Positions 8,136 through 15,994 of a DNA stretch of 64,000 nucleotides are shown here, in pieces. A program made the position numbers and the translations under genes. The DNA comes from Pseudobutyrivibrio sp. (lineage in GTDB: Bacteria; Bacillota; Clostridia; Lachnospirales; Lachnospiraceae), in assembly GCF_015057185.1 (NCBI RefSeq), contig NZ_SVEV01000013.1:1-64000 (forward strand), read 5' to 3'. The notes below the pieces were generated by a model. It saw only the letters and a list, made by a program, of their open reading frames with translations. It did not search any database and was not told the DNA's origin. Each line of letters opens with the position of its first letter. Positions within the stretch are counted from its first letter, which is position 1.

Positions 8136-8178
8136 CACTAACCATAGTTAGTGTAGACATTCTAAATTAGATAGTCAA
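8136..8178 (-). promoter_or_regulatory. Promoter with overlapping operator dyad upstream of the ZinT-like gene
   Basis: Minus strand TTGACT (8173-8178), 17-base spacer, TACACT (8150-8155). A perfect 7+7 dyad, CACTAAC-N4-GTTAGTG at 8136-8153, overlaps the -10 box and the expected start point. That is a typical place for a repressor. The half-site TAAC resembles the AdcR zinc-regulator consensus, but the spacing is two bases longer. Confidence 0.65.
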
Positions 8179-8300
8179 ACCGCTTATTGTTAATTTTTTA
8201 TCATTTATCTTTTGAATCCAAATTACGCGCCAAAGCAATTATTCCCTTCACCGTAAAATAATCCTCTATTTCAAAGGATTTTTCTGTGGTATTTCAAATA

Positions 8301-8346
8301 TATAATTATTATCATAAATATGTAGATTATTGTTTCCGTTGGGAAA
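8301..8346. repeat. Dispersed direct repeat, copy 2
   Basis: Same orientation as the copy at 3755-3801; see there. It lies in the 287-base gap between the divergent genes starting at 8110 and 8398, which otherwise shows only the promoter of the lipoprotein gene. Confidence 0.55.
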
Positions 8347-8397
8347 TACGAATCTTAAATCAGCTCATATGGAGCTTATGTATTGCGGGAGGGTAAT

Positions 8398-9045
8398 ATG
8401 GTAAGAAATAGTTTTGCGCTGAAGCTGCGTCCTCATCAGATGTACAGCTTTGGACAGGTTTTACATGAGAATTGGTATGCCATTACAGGGAAATTTGATG
8501 CTTTGAATGTATCGAATTTTAGTATGTGGAATGCTGAGGATTTGATTTTTGGATATTTTGAGACTATCGAGCCAATCAGTAAATGGGCTGACGAAGACAA
8601 GGATTTCTTTGTCAAATTGAATCAGAAATTCGATGGCTGCTATGATTGGATTTCTGAGCCTTGGGAGCCAATGCGACTGATGTATCAGGATTTTGGAATC
8701 GTTCGTGAGGACAAGGAGCTTATTAGGCACCGTGTTTTCATGACAAAACTGGTACCAGGTAGCGAGGAAGAGTACAAGCGTCGTCACGATGCTTTGGTTG
8801 ATGCGAGAAAAGGGATTAATCCTGGTCCTGATAGCAATTTCTCTATTTGGAATGCAGGTGGATATATTTTCGGGTACGACGAAATTGATACCACAATGGA
8901 GCGAGAACGCACCGACGCTGACCGCCAGGCAGATATTGCTTGGGAAACCAAGATGCTAGAAATCATGTCATGGATTACAGATGATGTTGACTGGATCACA
9001 CATGAGCATCACCCACATGTAAGAAGAATTTGTTATCATGGGTAA
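8398..9045 (+). CDS. Tandem L-rhamnose mutarotase-like protein
   Basis: The ATG at 8398 is chosen because GGGAGGG lies five bases upstream; a TTG at 8383 is unsupported. The 215-residue protein consists of two RhaM-family (ferredoxin-like) domains, about 1-105 and 106-215. Each starts with a basic strand and carries an NFS(M/I)W segment followed by (I/L)FGY, as in RhaM NYSIY...LLFAY. RhaM interconverts the anomers of L-rhamnose (EC 5.1.3.32) and acts as a homodimer; a fused pair would be a built-in dimer. The second domain keeps Tyr and His at the YxxxH position (EYKRRH); the first keeps only the His. No rhamnose catabolic gene is visible nearby, so the true substrate is open. Confidence 0.7.
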   Translation: MVRNSFALKLRPHQMYSFGQVLHENWYAITGKFDALNVSNFSMWNAEDLIFGYFETIEPISKWADEDKDFFVKLNQKFDGCYDWISEPWEPMRLMYQDFGIVREDKELIRHRVFMTKLVPGSEEEYKRRHDALVDARKGINPGPDSNFSIWNAGGYIFGYDEIDTTMERERTDADRQADIAWETKMLEIMSWITDDVDWITHEHHPHVRRICYHG

Positions 9046-9055
9046 AAATATTATA

Positions 9056-9106
9056 GGTACATTTTTTTCAAAACACAAAAAATGCCACTTTTGGAAAAAA
9101 TGTACC
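9056..9106. terminator. Bidirectional hairpin between convergent genes
   Basis: Two 18-base arms (9056-9073 and 9089-9106) pair with few mismatches around a 15-base loop, and each arm contains a run of six or more A/T. It lies just after the mutarotase-like gene and after the HEPN remnant, so it probably ends transcripts from both sides. Confidence 0.55.
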
Positions 9107-9111
9107 CCATA

Positions 9112-9201
9112 TTATCGGACTGTAAAAAACTCCTTTGCCAACTCAATCCTATATCTGCATAAATCTTCTACAGTGCCCACATCATTATTATGCTGCTCCA
9201 T
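9112..9201 (-). pseudogene. Remnant of a HEPN-domain partner gene
   Basis: An ATG at 9201 overlaps the last 14 bases of the nucleotidyltransferase gene, the usual arrangement in MNT-HEPN pairs. The frame encodes 29 residues and then stops at 9112. Residues 14-24 (LCRYRIELAKE) match the first helix of HEPN proteins, commonly written LVxYRLxKAKE. A full HEPN protein has about 110-140 residues. The sequence after the stop is the hairpin at 9056-9106, so the rest of the gene has been lost, not merely frameshifted. Confidence 0.55.
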
Positions 9202-9520
9202 AAAGAACCACTCCTTCTTCCTTTACATTCTTAAAGAATGGATATACACCCACCCATTTATTGAAGACCGCCTCACTCTGGGCAATAGGATTAATATCCA
9301 AATCATTGTCAAAATTATAGTCAAAAGTGATTCCTGACAATTCATGCTGATACTCAGCCACCTCAGCATCAGATAAATCTAGCAAAATCATAATATCAAT
9401 ATCTGACTCTGGTCTATTGTCTCCTCGAGCATAAGAACCATATAGAATAATTTTCTTAACATGAGAACCATATATAGACAAAATTTGTTCTACATATTCC
9501 TTTAAAAAACTGTTATCCAT
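9188..9520 (-). CDS. MNT-type nucleotidyltransferase (minimal NTase)
   Basis: The start at 9520 is preferred over the ATG at 9532, because only the former has a purine-rich GGGGTGGG upstream. The 110-residue protein carries the polymerase-beta nucleotidyltransferase signature GSYARGD followed by SDIDIMI, which supplies the two metal-binding aspartates. MNT proteins act as antitoxins of HEPN RNases, by adding nucleotides to the toxin or blocking it. The cognate HEPN gene directly downstream is only a 29-codon fragment, so this copy is an orphan. A possible promoter (TTGATT, 17 bases, TAGAAT) is seen upstream. Confidence 0.75.
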   Translation of the reverse strand: MDNSFLKEYVEQILSIYGSHVKKIILYGSYARGDNRPESDIDIMILLDLSDAEVAEYQHELSGITFDYNFDNDLDINPIAQSEAVFNKWVGVYPFFKNVKEEGVVLYGAA

Positions 9521-9581
9521 ATCCCACCCCATATTAATAATTTGACTTTTTTCTTTATTCTATTAGTACTAGTGACAAAAA

Positions 9582-10217
9582 TCAACTGATTGGTATGCTT
9601 ATAGTCCCCAAAAATGCTTTGACCTCATCTGGGTCTGTGGAATATATCGTATATACGTATGAAATATCATCATTTAGATACACCGCAAAAGTTTTATCTG
9701 CGAAATAGTACAATGTAATCTGCTGTCCATTCACTTCGCACTCTTCTTCTGTATAGGTATCATCCTCTCCGTTTCCATAGAGAGTATAAAATCTATATGA
9801 TTCATTGGTCAGTCGAATTTGCACATGTATTTCTGCCCACACTTTATCTACACTCACGAGTGCGGGTGTTAATTCTATGTATGAGCAGTCGGTATCCATT
9901 TCCATAAGGATTTCCTTATCAGCACATGCCTCTGGCAAAACAAGATTTTTCCCCAATATTGCCTCAGCATCGGACACATTATCTAAAATTGATACATAGC
10001 TATCTGAATCATATTCGTAGCTGATGTTGTTAAACTCGAACTTTCTTGGCTTGTCAAAGCCCTTAATCTTTTCCATGGTATTCTCAGAAACCGAGGTTAC
10101 AGGAATTTCAATCTCAACATAATCCTTTTGATTTCCACCTATTGTAAACCACAAAACCACTCCGATGACGCAACAAATCCCGAAAGCAACTGCTATCTCT
10201 ATAAGTATTTTTTTCAT
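9582..10217 (-). CDS. Hypothetical membrane-anchored protein
   Basis: The 211-residue protein has one N-terminal membrane segment at about 5-27 and an extracytoplasmic domain without cysteines. The C-terminal half, with paired strands and NGQQITLYY, resembles the fold type seen in DUF4367-like extracellular domains of Firmicutes anti-sigma-like proteins, but I would not assign it firmly. GGGAGA precedes the ATG. It stands alone between the nucleotidyltransferase gene and a long gap. Confidence 0.5.
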   Translation of the reverse strand: MKKILIEIAVAFGICCVIGVVLWFTIGGNQKDYVEIEIPVTSVSENTMEKIKGFDKPRKFEFNNISYEYDSDSYVSILDNVSDAEAILGKNLVLPEACADKEILMEMDTDCSYIELTPALVSVDKVWAEIHVQIRLTNESYRFYTLYGNGEDDTYTEEECEVNGQQITLYYFADKTFAVYLNDDISYVYTIYSTDPDEVKAFLGTISIPIS

Positions 10218-10731
10218 TATTCTCCCGCCCCATAATATAATTTATATACCGTCTATTATATTATACACAGTTTTATTACTATGTGTAGGTTTGCGGTATA
10301 CATGTCTCCGCCAGAAATCCATATGGTCCACTCACTGTCTTCTTTTTCTCATAAACATTCTCCATTAAAAAAATGAGCTGCTAATCAACTTCTTTGGAAA
10401 TTGAAAAGCAGCTCTTATGCGATTATTGATATTGTCATTATTAAGTTCCTTTCTAGAATCCAGCCTCTTCGGTACATCTCTTTTCACGTCAATCAACCTG
10501 ACCTGCTGTCAAATCAACCACCGGAGAATTGGAGTACTTCTTTTGAAGCTTCAATTCTTTTTGTTTTATATCTTTTATATCGACAAAAAAGTGCGAGGGA
10601 TTACACCTCGAGCAGATTTATATTTGTATGTTTAAAAAATTAAAATTTTTTTATAAAAGATGTAAGATATTAATATGTTTCCTGTCTATATAGGTGTAAG
10701 GCTTACAAATAATGATTCGAAGGGGGAAATC
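10218..10731. other. 514-base gap with decayed sequence and two hairpins
   Basis: No convincing gene is seen. Two minus-strand terminator-like hairpins occur: about 10372-10412 (8-base stem, T-run beyond) and about 10583-10613 (short stem, six T beyond). Between them the minus strand has a codon-like open stretch (10489-10600 region) ending in the residues VVDLTAGQVD, without a start or ribosome binding site. This may be the tail of a lost gene. The last 90 bases are the AT-rich leader of the sigma factor gene. Confidence 0.4.
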
Positions 10732-11295
10732 ATGAAGGACCAAGAAATAATTGAGTTGTATTTCAAACGTAATGAACGTGCTATTGAAGAGACAGATAAT
10801 AAATATGGCAGTTATTTGGCATCTATAGCAGGAAATATCTTAAGATGCAATGAAGATGTAGAAGAAACCTTAGATGATACCTATATGAAGGCTTGGAAAA
10901 GAATACCACCCACAAAACCTCAAATTCTAAGAATCTTCTTGGGCAAGATTACCCGTAATATTGCATTTAATAAATTTGAGAATATGACTGCTAAGAAAAG
11001 AGGGGGTGGAGAAATCGTAGCTGTCCTCGATGAACTAGAGGAATGCATCCCTGATTCTAACGATGTTGAACAAACAATCTTAGGAAGTGAGTTATCACTT
11101 ATAATTCGTGAATTTGTAAACGAGCTTCCTGAAAGAGATGCTTGTATTTTTTCTTGTCGGTATTTCTACACTGAAGATATTAAGACAATCGCGCATAAAT
11201 ATAATATGTCGGCTAACAATGTTTCAGTAATACTTAGCAGATTAAGAGAAAAATTGCAGCGAAGACTTATAAGGGAGGGGTATTTAGCATCATGA
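10732..11295 (+). CDS. ECF-type RNA polymerase sigma factor
   Basis: The start at 10732 (MKDQEIIEL) has AGGGGG upstream; the longer frame from 10675 does not. The 187-residue protein has sigma region 2 (YGSYLASIAGNILRCNEDVEETLDDTYMKAW, given here in part) and region 4 with a helix-turn-helix (IAHKYNMSANNVSVILSRLR). It directs RNA polymerase to a small regulon, usually for envelope stress. The stop codon overlaps the next ATG (ATGA), so it is translationally coupled to the downstream membrane protein, which is its probable anti-sigma factor. Confidence 0.85.
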   Translation: MKDQEIIELYFKRNERAIEETDNKYGSYLASIAGNILRCNEDVEETLDDTYMKAWKRIPPTKPQILRIFLGKITRNIAFNKFENMTAKKRGGGEIVAVLDELEECIPDSNDVEQTILGSELSLIIREFVNELPERDACIFSCRYFYTEDIKTIAHKYNMSANNVSVILSRLREKLQRRLIREGYLAS

Positions 11296-12401
11296 CAAGT
11301 AGAGATTTATATTTAAGTATGGTCGGAATAGATGATGTTATTTTAGCCAAAGCATCTAGACCTTCTAAAAATAATAAAGTTATAAAATTTCATAAAAGAC
11401 TATCCTTTGTAGCCGGCATTTGTTTGGCTCTAATCATATCTGCTACAGCAGTAGCTGCTATACGTCATTTCTGGGGACGAGGAATGAGCGGATATTTAAA
11501 ATCTACAGATGAACAGCAACAGACTTTAACAGAAACCGGTCAGGCTATCGTATATCCTGAGCTTACAGATTACTCATCATATCAGATTACCGACCAAGGC
11601 GTAACTATTGCACCAAATACAGTTGTTGTTGGAGATGATTTTGCTTATATCTCATTTACTGTTTCTGGCTTTGAGGTTGGAGAAAACGAAGAGCCTGCTG
11701 CAGAACTTGATTATTATTTAGGCGATAATCCAAGCACTGAGAGTTCTTGGGTAAATGGATCTTCTAGTTTTTATGATGGACTTATCATCGATGATAAAGG
11801 ATATATTGCCTATGCCGATGGAAGCGAAGTTAAAATCGGTGATGACGGAAATACAATTAGACATTATTATGACGAGGATGGAAATCTAGAATACATTATT
11901 CAGATACAAGCCATCGATGGGGTAAACACCATACTAGGTAACACTTTACATGTTAACTTTACTGACTTAGGCATTTATCCAGGCAACGCAGACTATCAAT
12001 CATACATAACTGGCAACTGGGATTTCACATTGAAACTACCTACTGTAAGCAATACTCAGAACATTAAAGTAAATAAAGAAGTACCAGGCACTAATTTCAC
12101 AGTAGAAAGTATTGATATTTCGCCTGTTTCAATAACTGTTAATTACAAAGTAAATGGTGAAGTGAACGCTTCAGAAGATTGCCTTGGTATGCCTGAATTC
12201 ACTGGCTTTGTTCTAGAAGACGGAACAAGACTTCCATATGTGGCAAATGGTGGTTCTTCTGGATTTACAGATGAAACCGAGAAATACGCTGTATGCTCTA
12301 GAGCTTTTGATAGAGTTATAGATATTTCTCAGGTAAAATCCATATTACTGTGGCCAGACGATTTTGGTGGCTGTGATATGGTTGAAGTTGAGATACAATA
12401 A
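11292..12401 (+). CDS. DUF4179-type membrane anti-sigma factor
   Basis: The 369-residue protein has a short cytoplasmic N terminus of about 35 residues, one membrane segment at about 38-57, and a large extracytoplasmic region. The DUF4179 core starts just after the membrane (RHFWGRGMSGYLKSTD) and is followed by immunoglobulin-like strands. Proteins of this type are encoded next to ECF sigma factors in Firmicutes and hold them at the membrane. The four-base overlap with the sigma gene supports this role. The transcript ends at the terminator 12418-12450. Confidence 0.8.
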   Translation: MTSRDLYLSMVGIDDVILAKASRPSKNNKVIKFHKRLSFVAGICLALIISATAVAAIRHFWGRGMSGYLKSTDEQQQTLTETGQAIVYPELTDYSSYQITDQGVTIAPNTVVVGDDFAYISFTVSGFEVGENEEPAAELDYYLGDNPSTESSWVNGSSSFYDGLIIDDKGYIAYADGSEVKIGDDGNTIRHYYDEDGNLEYIIQIQAIDGVNTILGNTLHVNFTDLGIYPGNADYQSYITGNWDFTLKLPTVSNTQNIKVNKEVPGTNFTVESIDISPVSITVNYKVNGEVNASEDCLGMPEFTGFVLEDGTRLPYVANGGSSGFTDETEKYAVCSRAFDRVIDISQVKSILLWPDDFGGCDMVEVEIQ

Positions 12402-12417
12402 AACTCTGTATTAAAAG

Positions 12418-12450
12418 AAAATGCGCAAGGATTAGCCTTGCGCATTTTTT
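12418..12450. terminator. Bidirectional terminator
   Basis: A perfect 10-base stem (12421-12430 with 12436-12445) around a five-base loop, with six T on the plus side and an A-rich flank that gives T on the minus side. It serves the sigma/anti-sigma operon and the convergent pncB gene. Confidence 0.85.
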
Positions 12451-12453
12451 ATT

Positions 12454-13956
12454 CTATCTATCCTCTTGTGTCAACAGATCCATCTTCATCTTGTAGTAGG
12501 CTGGTGTCATGTCTAGGTAGTGCTTGTGAGGATTCTCGAAACGCTGCTCCTCAAGCCATACGCTTGTGTCAAGCTGTTTTTGAACGCGGGCACGAATAGT
12601 CTGCATGTCCTCGTCAGGTGTTGCTGACTTGCCTGCTCTAATAAGTGGCTGCTGCAAAAGCTCTGCTGTACAGTTCTCGAAAATATGAGTGCTCTTCCAT
12701 GGCTGCTCTGGGTCGATGAATTTGTAGCCGCCCTCAACCTGCATGTCTACCTCTTCGCCCTTGATTGCAAGCATGTCGGCAACGGCTCTGCCCTTTTCAT
12801 CCTTGATTCTATATACATCCTTGAGACCTGGATTTGTAATCTTTTCCACTGTCTCTGAAATCTTGATTTTTGGAATGACCTCTCCAGTTTTAGAATCAGT
12901 CACAGCGCAAAGCTTGTAAACAGCTCCAAATACTGGCTCCGATTTGGCTGTGATAAGTCGCTCGCCTACACCGAAGGAATTTACCTGTCCGCCCTGCTGA
13001 AGAATAGATGTGATGGTGTACTCGTCAAGGGAGTTGCTGACGATAATTTTGGCATCAGTAAAGCCTGCCTCATCAAGCATCTTTCTTGCCTTCTTAGTAA
13101 GGTATGCCAAGTCTCCAGAATCGATTCTGATACCAAAGCTCTTTGACTCGATTCCTGCGTCCTTCATCTCCTGGAAAACCTTAATTGCGTTAGGCACGCC
13201 AGATTTCAAAACATTATAAGTATCAACTAGCAAAATGCAGTTGTTAGGATAGCTCTTTGCAAAGCTTCTAAAGGCTGCAAGCTCAGATGTACGATAGTCA
13301 TTATCATCGCTAGTGAAGTACATAACATAGCTGTGAGCCATTGTGCCGCCGATTGGAATATCAAAATACTGGCCTGCAGAAACTGTGGCTGTACCGCTGG
13401 CACCGCCAATGTATGCAGCTCTAGCGCCGTAGATTGCAGCATCATTATTGTGGGCACGTCTAGCACCAAAATCTGATACTGCACGTCCCTTGGCTGCTCT
13501 AACGATACGGCTAGCCTTTGTAGCAATAAGCGACTGATGATTAATCTGAGCCAAAATCTCTGTCTCCACAAGCTGCGCCTCAATGATAGGGGCTGTAACT
13601 GTAATGATTGGCTCGTTTGGATACATGATTGTTCCCTCTGGGAAAGCATCCACATCACCTGTAAATTTGAAATCTCTCAAGTATGTAAGGAAGTCCTCTG
13701 TAAAATGTCCCACACTTCTGAGGTACTCAATATCCTCATCAGTAAAATGCATATTTAAAAGATAATCCTTTACCTGCTGCAAGCCTGCAAAAATAGCAAA
13801 GCCGCCACCGTCTGGATTCATTCTGTAAAATACATCAAAGCTAACCTTTGTATTAGGATCGATTGATGGATCATTAAAATAAGCATTAGCCATGGTAAGC
13901 TCATACTCATCCATCATCATTGTTAAATTTCTCTCTTTATCTTGGGTCTGTCGCAT
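12454..13956 (-). CDS. pncB: Nicotinate phosphoribosyltransferase
   Basis: The start at 13956 (MRQTQDKERN) has GGAGGG five bases upstream; the frame extends 13 codons further without support. The 500-residue enzyme converts nicotinate and PRPP to nicotinate mononucleotide in NAD salvage. Visible family features are the N-terminal DEYELTMANAYF, the DFGARRAHN segment near the active site, the GGASGT loop, the long SFGIRIDSGD strand carrying catalytic and phosphate-binding residues, and the C-terminal domain. Length suits the large (type 1) bacterial form. It is monocistronic, with a shared terminator downstream. Confidence 0.92.
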   Translation of the reverse strand: MRQTQDKERNLTMMMDEYELTMANAYFNDPSIDPNTKVSFDVFYRMNPDGGGFAIFAGLQQVKDYLLNMHFTDEDIEYLRSVGHFTEDFLTYLRDFKFTGDVDAFPEGTIMYPNEPIITVTAPIIEAQLVETEILAQINHQSLIATKASRIVRAAKGRAVSDFGARRAHNNDAAIYGARAAYIGGASGTATVSAGQYFDIPIGGTMAHSYVMYFTSDDNDYRTSELAAFRSFAKSYPNNCILLVDTYNVLKSGVPNAIKVFQEMKDAGIESKSFGIRIDSGDLAYLTKKARKMLDEAGFTDAKIIVSNSLDEYTITSILQQGGQVNSFGVGERLITAKSEPVFGAVYKLCAVTDSKTGEVIPKIKISETVEKITNPGLKDVYRIKDEKGRAVADMLAIKGEEVDMQVEGGYKFIDPEQPWKSTHIFENCTAELLQQPLIRAGKSATPDEDMQTIRARVQKQLDTSVWLEEQRFENPHKHYLDMTPAYYKMKMDLLTQEDR

Positions 13957-13976
13957 AAATCCCTCCAAAATTAATG

Positions 13977-14011
13977 CAAAAAAAGTGGTATACAAAGGTA
14001 GTATACCACTT
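13977..14011 (-). terminator. Terminator of the MacB-like export operon
   Basis: A perfect 11-base stem (13983-13993 with 14001-14011), seven-base loop, then a T run on the minus strand at 13978-13984. It lies 20 bases after the permease stop codon and just before the pncB start. Confidence 0.85.
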
Positions 14012-14030
14012 TTTATTATTATAATCCCAT

Positions 14031-15284
14031 TTATTCGTATCTCAACGCATCTATAGGATTCATTTTTGCCGCGTGTTTGGCTGGGGAATATCCAAAGAAT
14101 ACTCCTATAGCCATAGAAAATCCTACAGACATATAGATGCTTGCGAAGGATACCGTTGGTGCATAGCCCATGAAATGAGAGGCCATATCACCTAGAACAA
14201 TTCCAATTACGATTCCAATAAAGCCGCCAAGTAGACAAAGGATGATTGCCTCTGAAATAAACTGGAGCATTATCATTGAATCCGGTGCGCCAAGGGCTTT
14301 TCTAGTACCGATTTCTCTGGTGCGCTCTGTAATGGAAACGGTCATAATGTTCATTACACCAATTCCGCCAACTATTAGGGCGATGGCTGCAATCATGGAA
14401 ATTGCCATAGTCATCTGGCCCATCATTTTGGAATTCTCCTGAATCATAGTTTGATTGCTGTAGGCATCCACCATGAATTTATCACCTAGCTGGGTTGTAA
14501 GCTTGTCTGTCAAATATGTTTTAATTTCATTACCTAGGGCGATGGCATCCACATTGTCTGCTGCAACTACTGTGAAATAATAAATTGCTTTGGAATGAGT
14601 AAATGACCATGCGGTATTCACCGGAATGTACATTGGAGTGCTTTGAACTTTTGAAGCTCCGCCGTAGCCTGACTGCTTGTTGTATTCATATATTCCAACA
14701 ACTGTTACTGTCAGGTACTCATCATTTACATTTACCTCATATTCTTTTCCAAGGATGTCCTCAGGATTGTAGTTTTCACCTGCAATCTGTTTTACATATT
14801 TATCTGATACCAGGGCCACCTTGCTGCCCTGATTATATGCTGCTTCTGTAAAATAATTTCCATGCAACAGCTTAAACTGGTTAGCTTTGAAATAACCTGC
14901 GCTAATACCAGTAATGTCCACTGTCGCCTTTTTATTATTAACAAGAACTGTTCCTTGGCCGACACTTTCCTCTACGGAAATTGCAGAAATTTTATCTTGA
15001 AAGTCATTAGCAAGGGAGTGAATGGTTTCGGGGTTTATTTTCATATTTTCTTCGTCCGCTTCGGACAGTTCTTGCGAATAATCAATTTGCTCTATTCCTA
15101 CGGAGATGTTTTGGACTCCGTAGCTTTCAAGCTGCTTTTGCACTCCTTTTGTCATGGAGTTTCCTACAGTCATAATCGCTATAACTGCTGCAACGCCAAT
15201 TATGATGCCAAGCATGGTAAGGAAGGCGCGCATTTTATTTGCTTTAATGCTAATTAAAGCCAGTTTGCAATTTTCTTTAATCAT
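14031..15284 (-). CDS. MacB/FtsX-type ABC transporter permease
   Basis: The 417-residue protein has a first membrane helix at about 20-42 (MLGIIIGVAAVIAI), a large extracellular MacB_PCD domain to about 285, and three further helices with the FtsX motif GIGVMNIMTVSITERTREIG region and a final helix near 385-405. Such permeases work by mechanotransmission, exporting peptides or antibiotics together with an adaptor. TAATG overlap with the ATPase gene upstream (one base) shows tight coupling. Confidence 0.88.
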   Translation of the reverse strand: MIKENCKLALISIKANKMRAFLTMLGIIIGVAAVIAIMTVGNSMTKGVQKQLESYGVQNISVGIEQIDYSQELSEADEENMKINPETIHSLANDFQDKISAISVEESVGQGTVLVNNKKATVDITGISAGYFKANQFKLLHGNYFTEAAYNQGSKVALVSDKYVKQIAGENYNPEDILGKEYEVNVNDEYLTVTVVGIYEYNKQSGYGGASKVQSTPMYIPVNTAWSFTHSKAIYYFTVVAADNVDAIALGNEIKTYLTDKLTTQLGDKFMVDAYSNQTMIQENSKMMGQMTMAISMIAAIALIVGGIGVMNIMTVSITERTREIGTRKALGAPDSMIMLQFISEAIILCLLGGFIGIVIGIVLGDMASHFMGYAPTVSFASIYMSVGFSMAIGVFFGYSPAKHAAKMNPIDALRYE

Positions 15285-15994
15285 TAGGCCACTCCTTTAC
15301 CACCTGTTTTTTCTGAAATAATATTGCCATCACTAATTGTGATAATACGTGGGGTTTCTGCTGCAAGCTCATTTGAATGGGTGATTAATACTATCGTTTT
15401 CCCCTGCTTCTCATGGAGCTCGTGGAACAAATCCATTACAAGGCGGCCGGTGCCAGAGTCAAGGGCACCAGTTGGCTCATCTGCCAGAATAATATCTGGG
15501 TCATTTGCCATGGCTCTTGCAATGGCAACTCTTTGCTTTTGGCCACCGGAAAGCTCGTCCGGTGTGTGGTGAAGTCGCTTGCCCATGCCCACCATTTCAA
15601 GTAATTCTATGGCTCTTCTTCGTCTTTCCTTTTCTCCTACACCAGCATAAAGCATTGGCATTTCCACATTTGAAATGGCATCAGTTCTAGCAATCAAATT
15701 GTAGGTCTGAAATACAAATCCAATGTGTTTGTTGCGAAGGGATGACAGGGCCTTGTTAGGGGCCTTTGAAATGTCTATGCCATCAAGCTTGTAGGTACCG
15801 GCAGTCTGTCGATCTAGAATTCCAAGTATGTTCATAAGGGTACTTTTACCAGAGCCGGATTGACCTACGATGGATACGAATTCGCCTTTACGAATATCAA
15901 GGTCTATACCGTGAAGTATCTCTAGCTCGTTTGGTGTGCCAATGTAATAGCTTTTTCTAATATTCCTTGCGGAAAGTAAAATATCATTACTCAA
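15284..15994 (-). CDS. MacB/LolD-type ABC transporter ATP-binding protein
   Basis: The 236-residue ATPase carries Walker A (GQSGSGKST), the Q-loop region, signature LSGGQKQR, Walker B (IILADEPT) with D-loop GALDS, and a switch histidine (LITHS). All catalytic residues are present. It energises the permease encoded immediately downstream. It overlaps the adaptor gene by eight bases. Confidence 0.92.
   Translation of the reverse strand: MSNDILLSARNIRKSYYIGTPNELEILHGIDLDIRKGEFVSIVGQSGSGKSTLMNILGILDRQTAGTYKLDGIDISKAPNKALSSLRNKHIGFVFQTYNLIARTDAISNVEMPMLYAGVGEKERRRRAIELLEMVGMGKRLHHTPDELSGGQKQRVAIARAMANDPDIILADEPTGALDSGTGRLVMDLFHELHEKQGKTIVLITHSNELAAETPRIITISDGNIISEKTGGKGVA

Noticed and set aside
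9038-9337. 99-codon plus-strand open frame after the mutarotase-like gene
   Set aside because: It runs through the hairpin and antisense to the nucleotidyltransferase gene; no ribosome binding site.
10401-10643. 80-codon plus-strand open frame
   Set aside because: No ribosome binding site, and the minus strand of the same stretch looks more codon-like; neither is good enough for a gene call.
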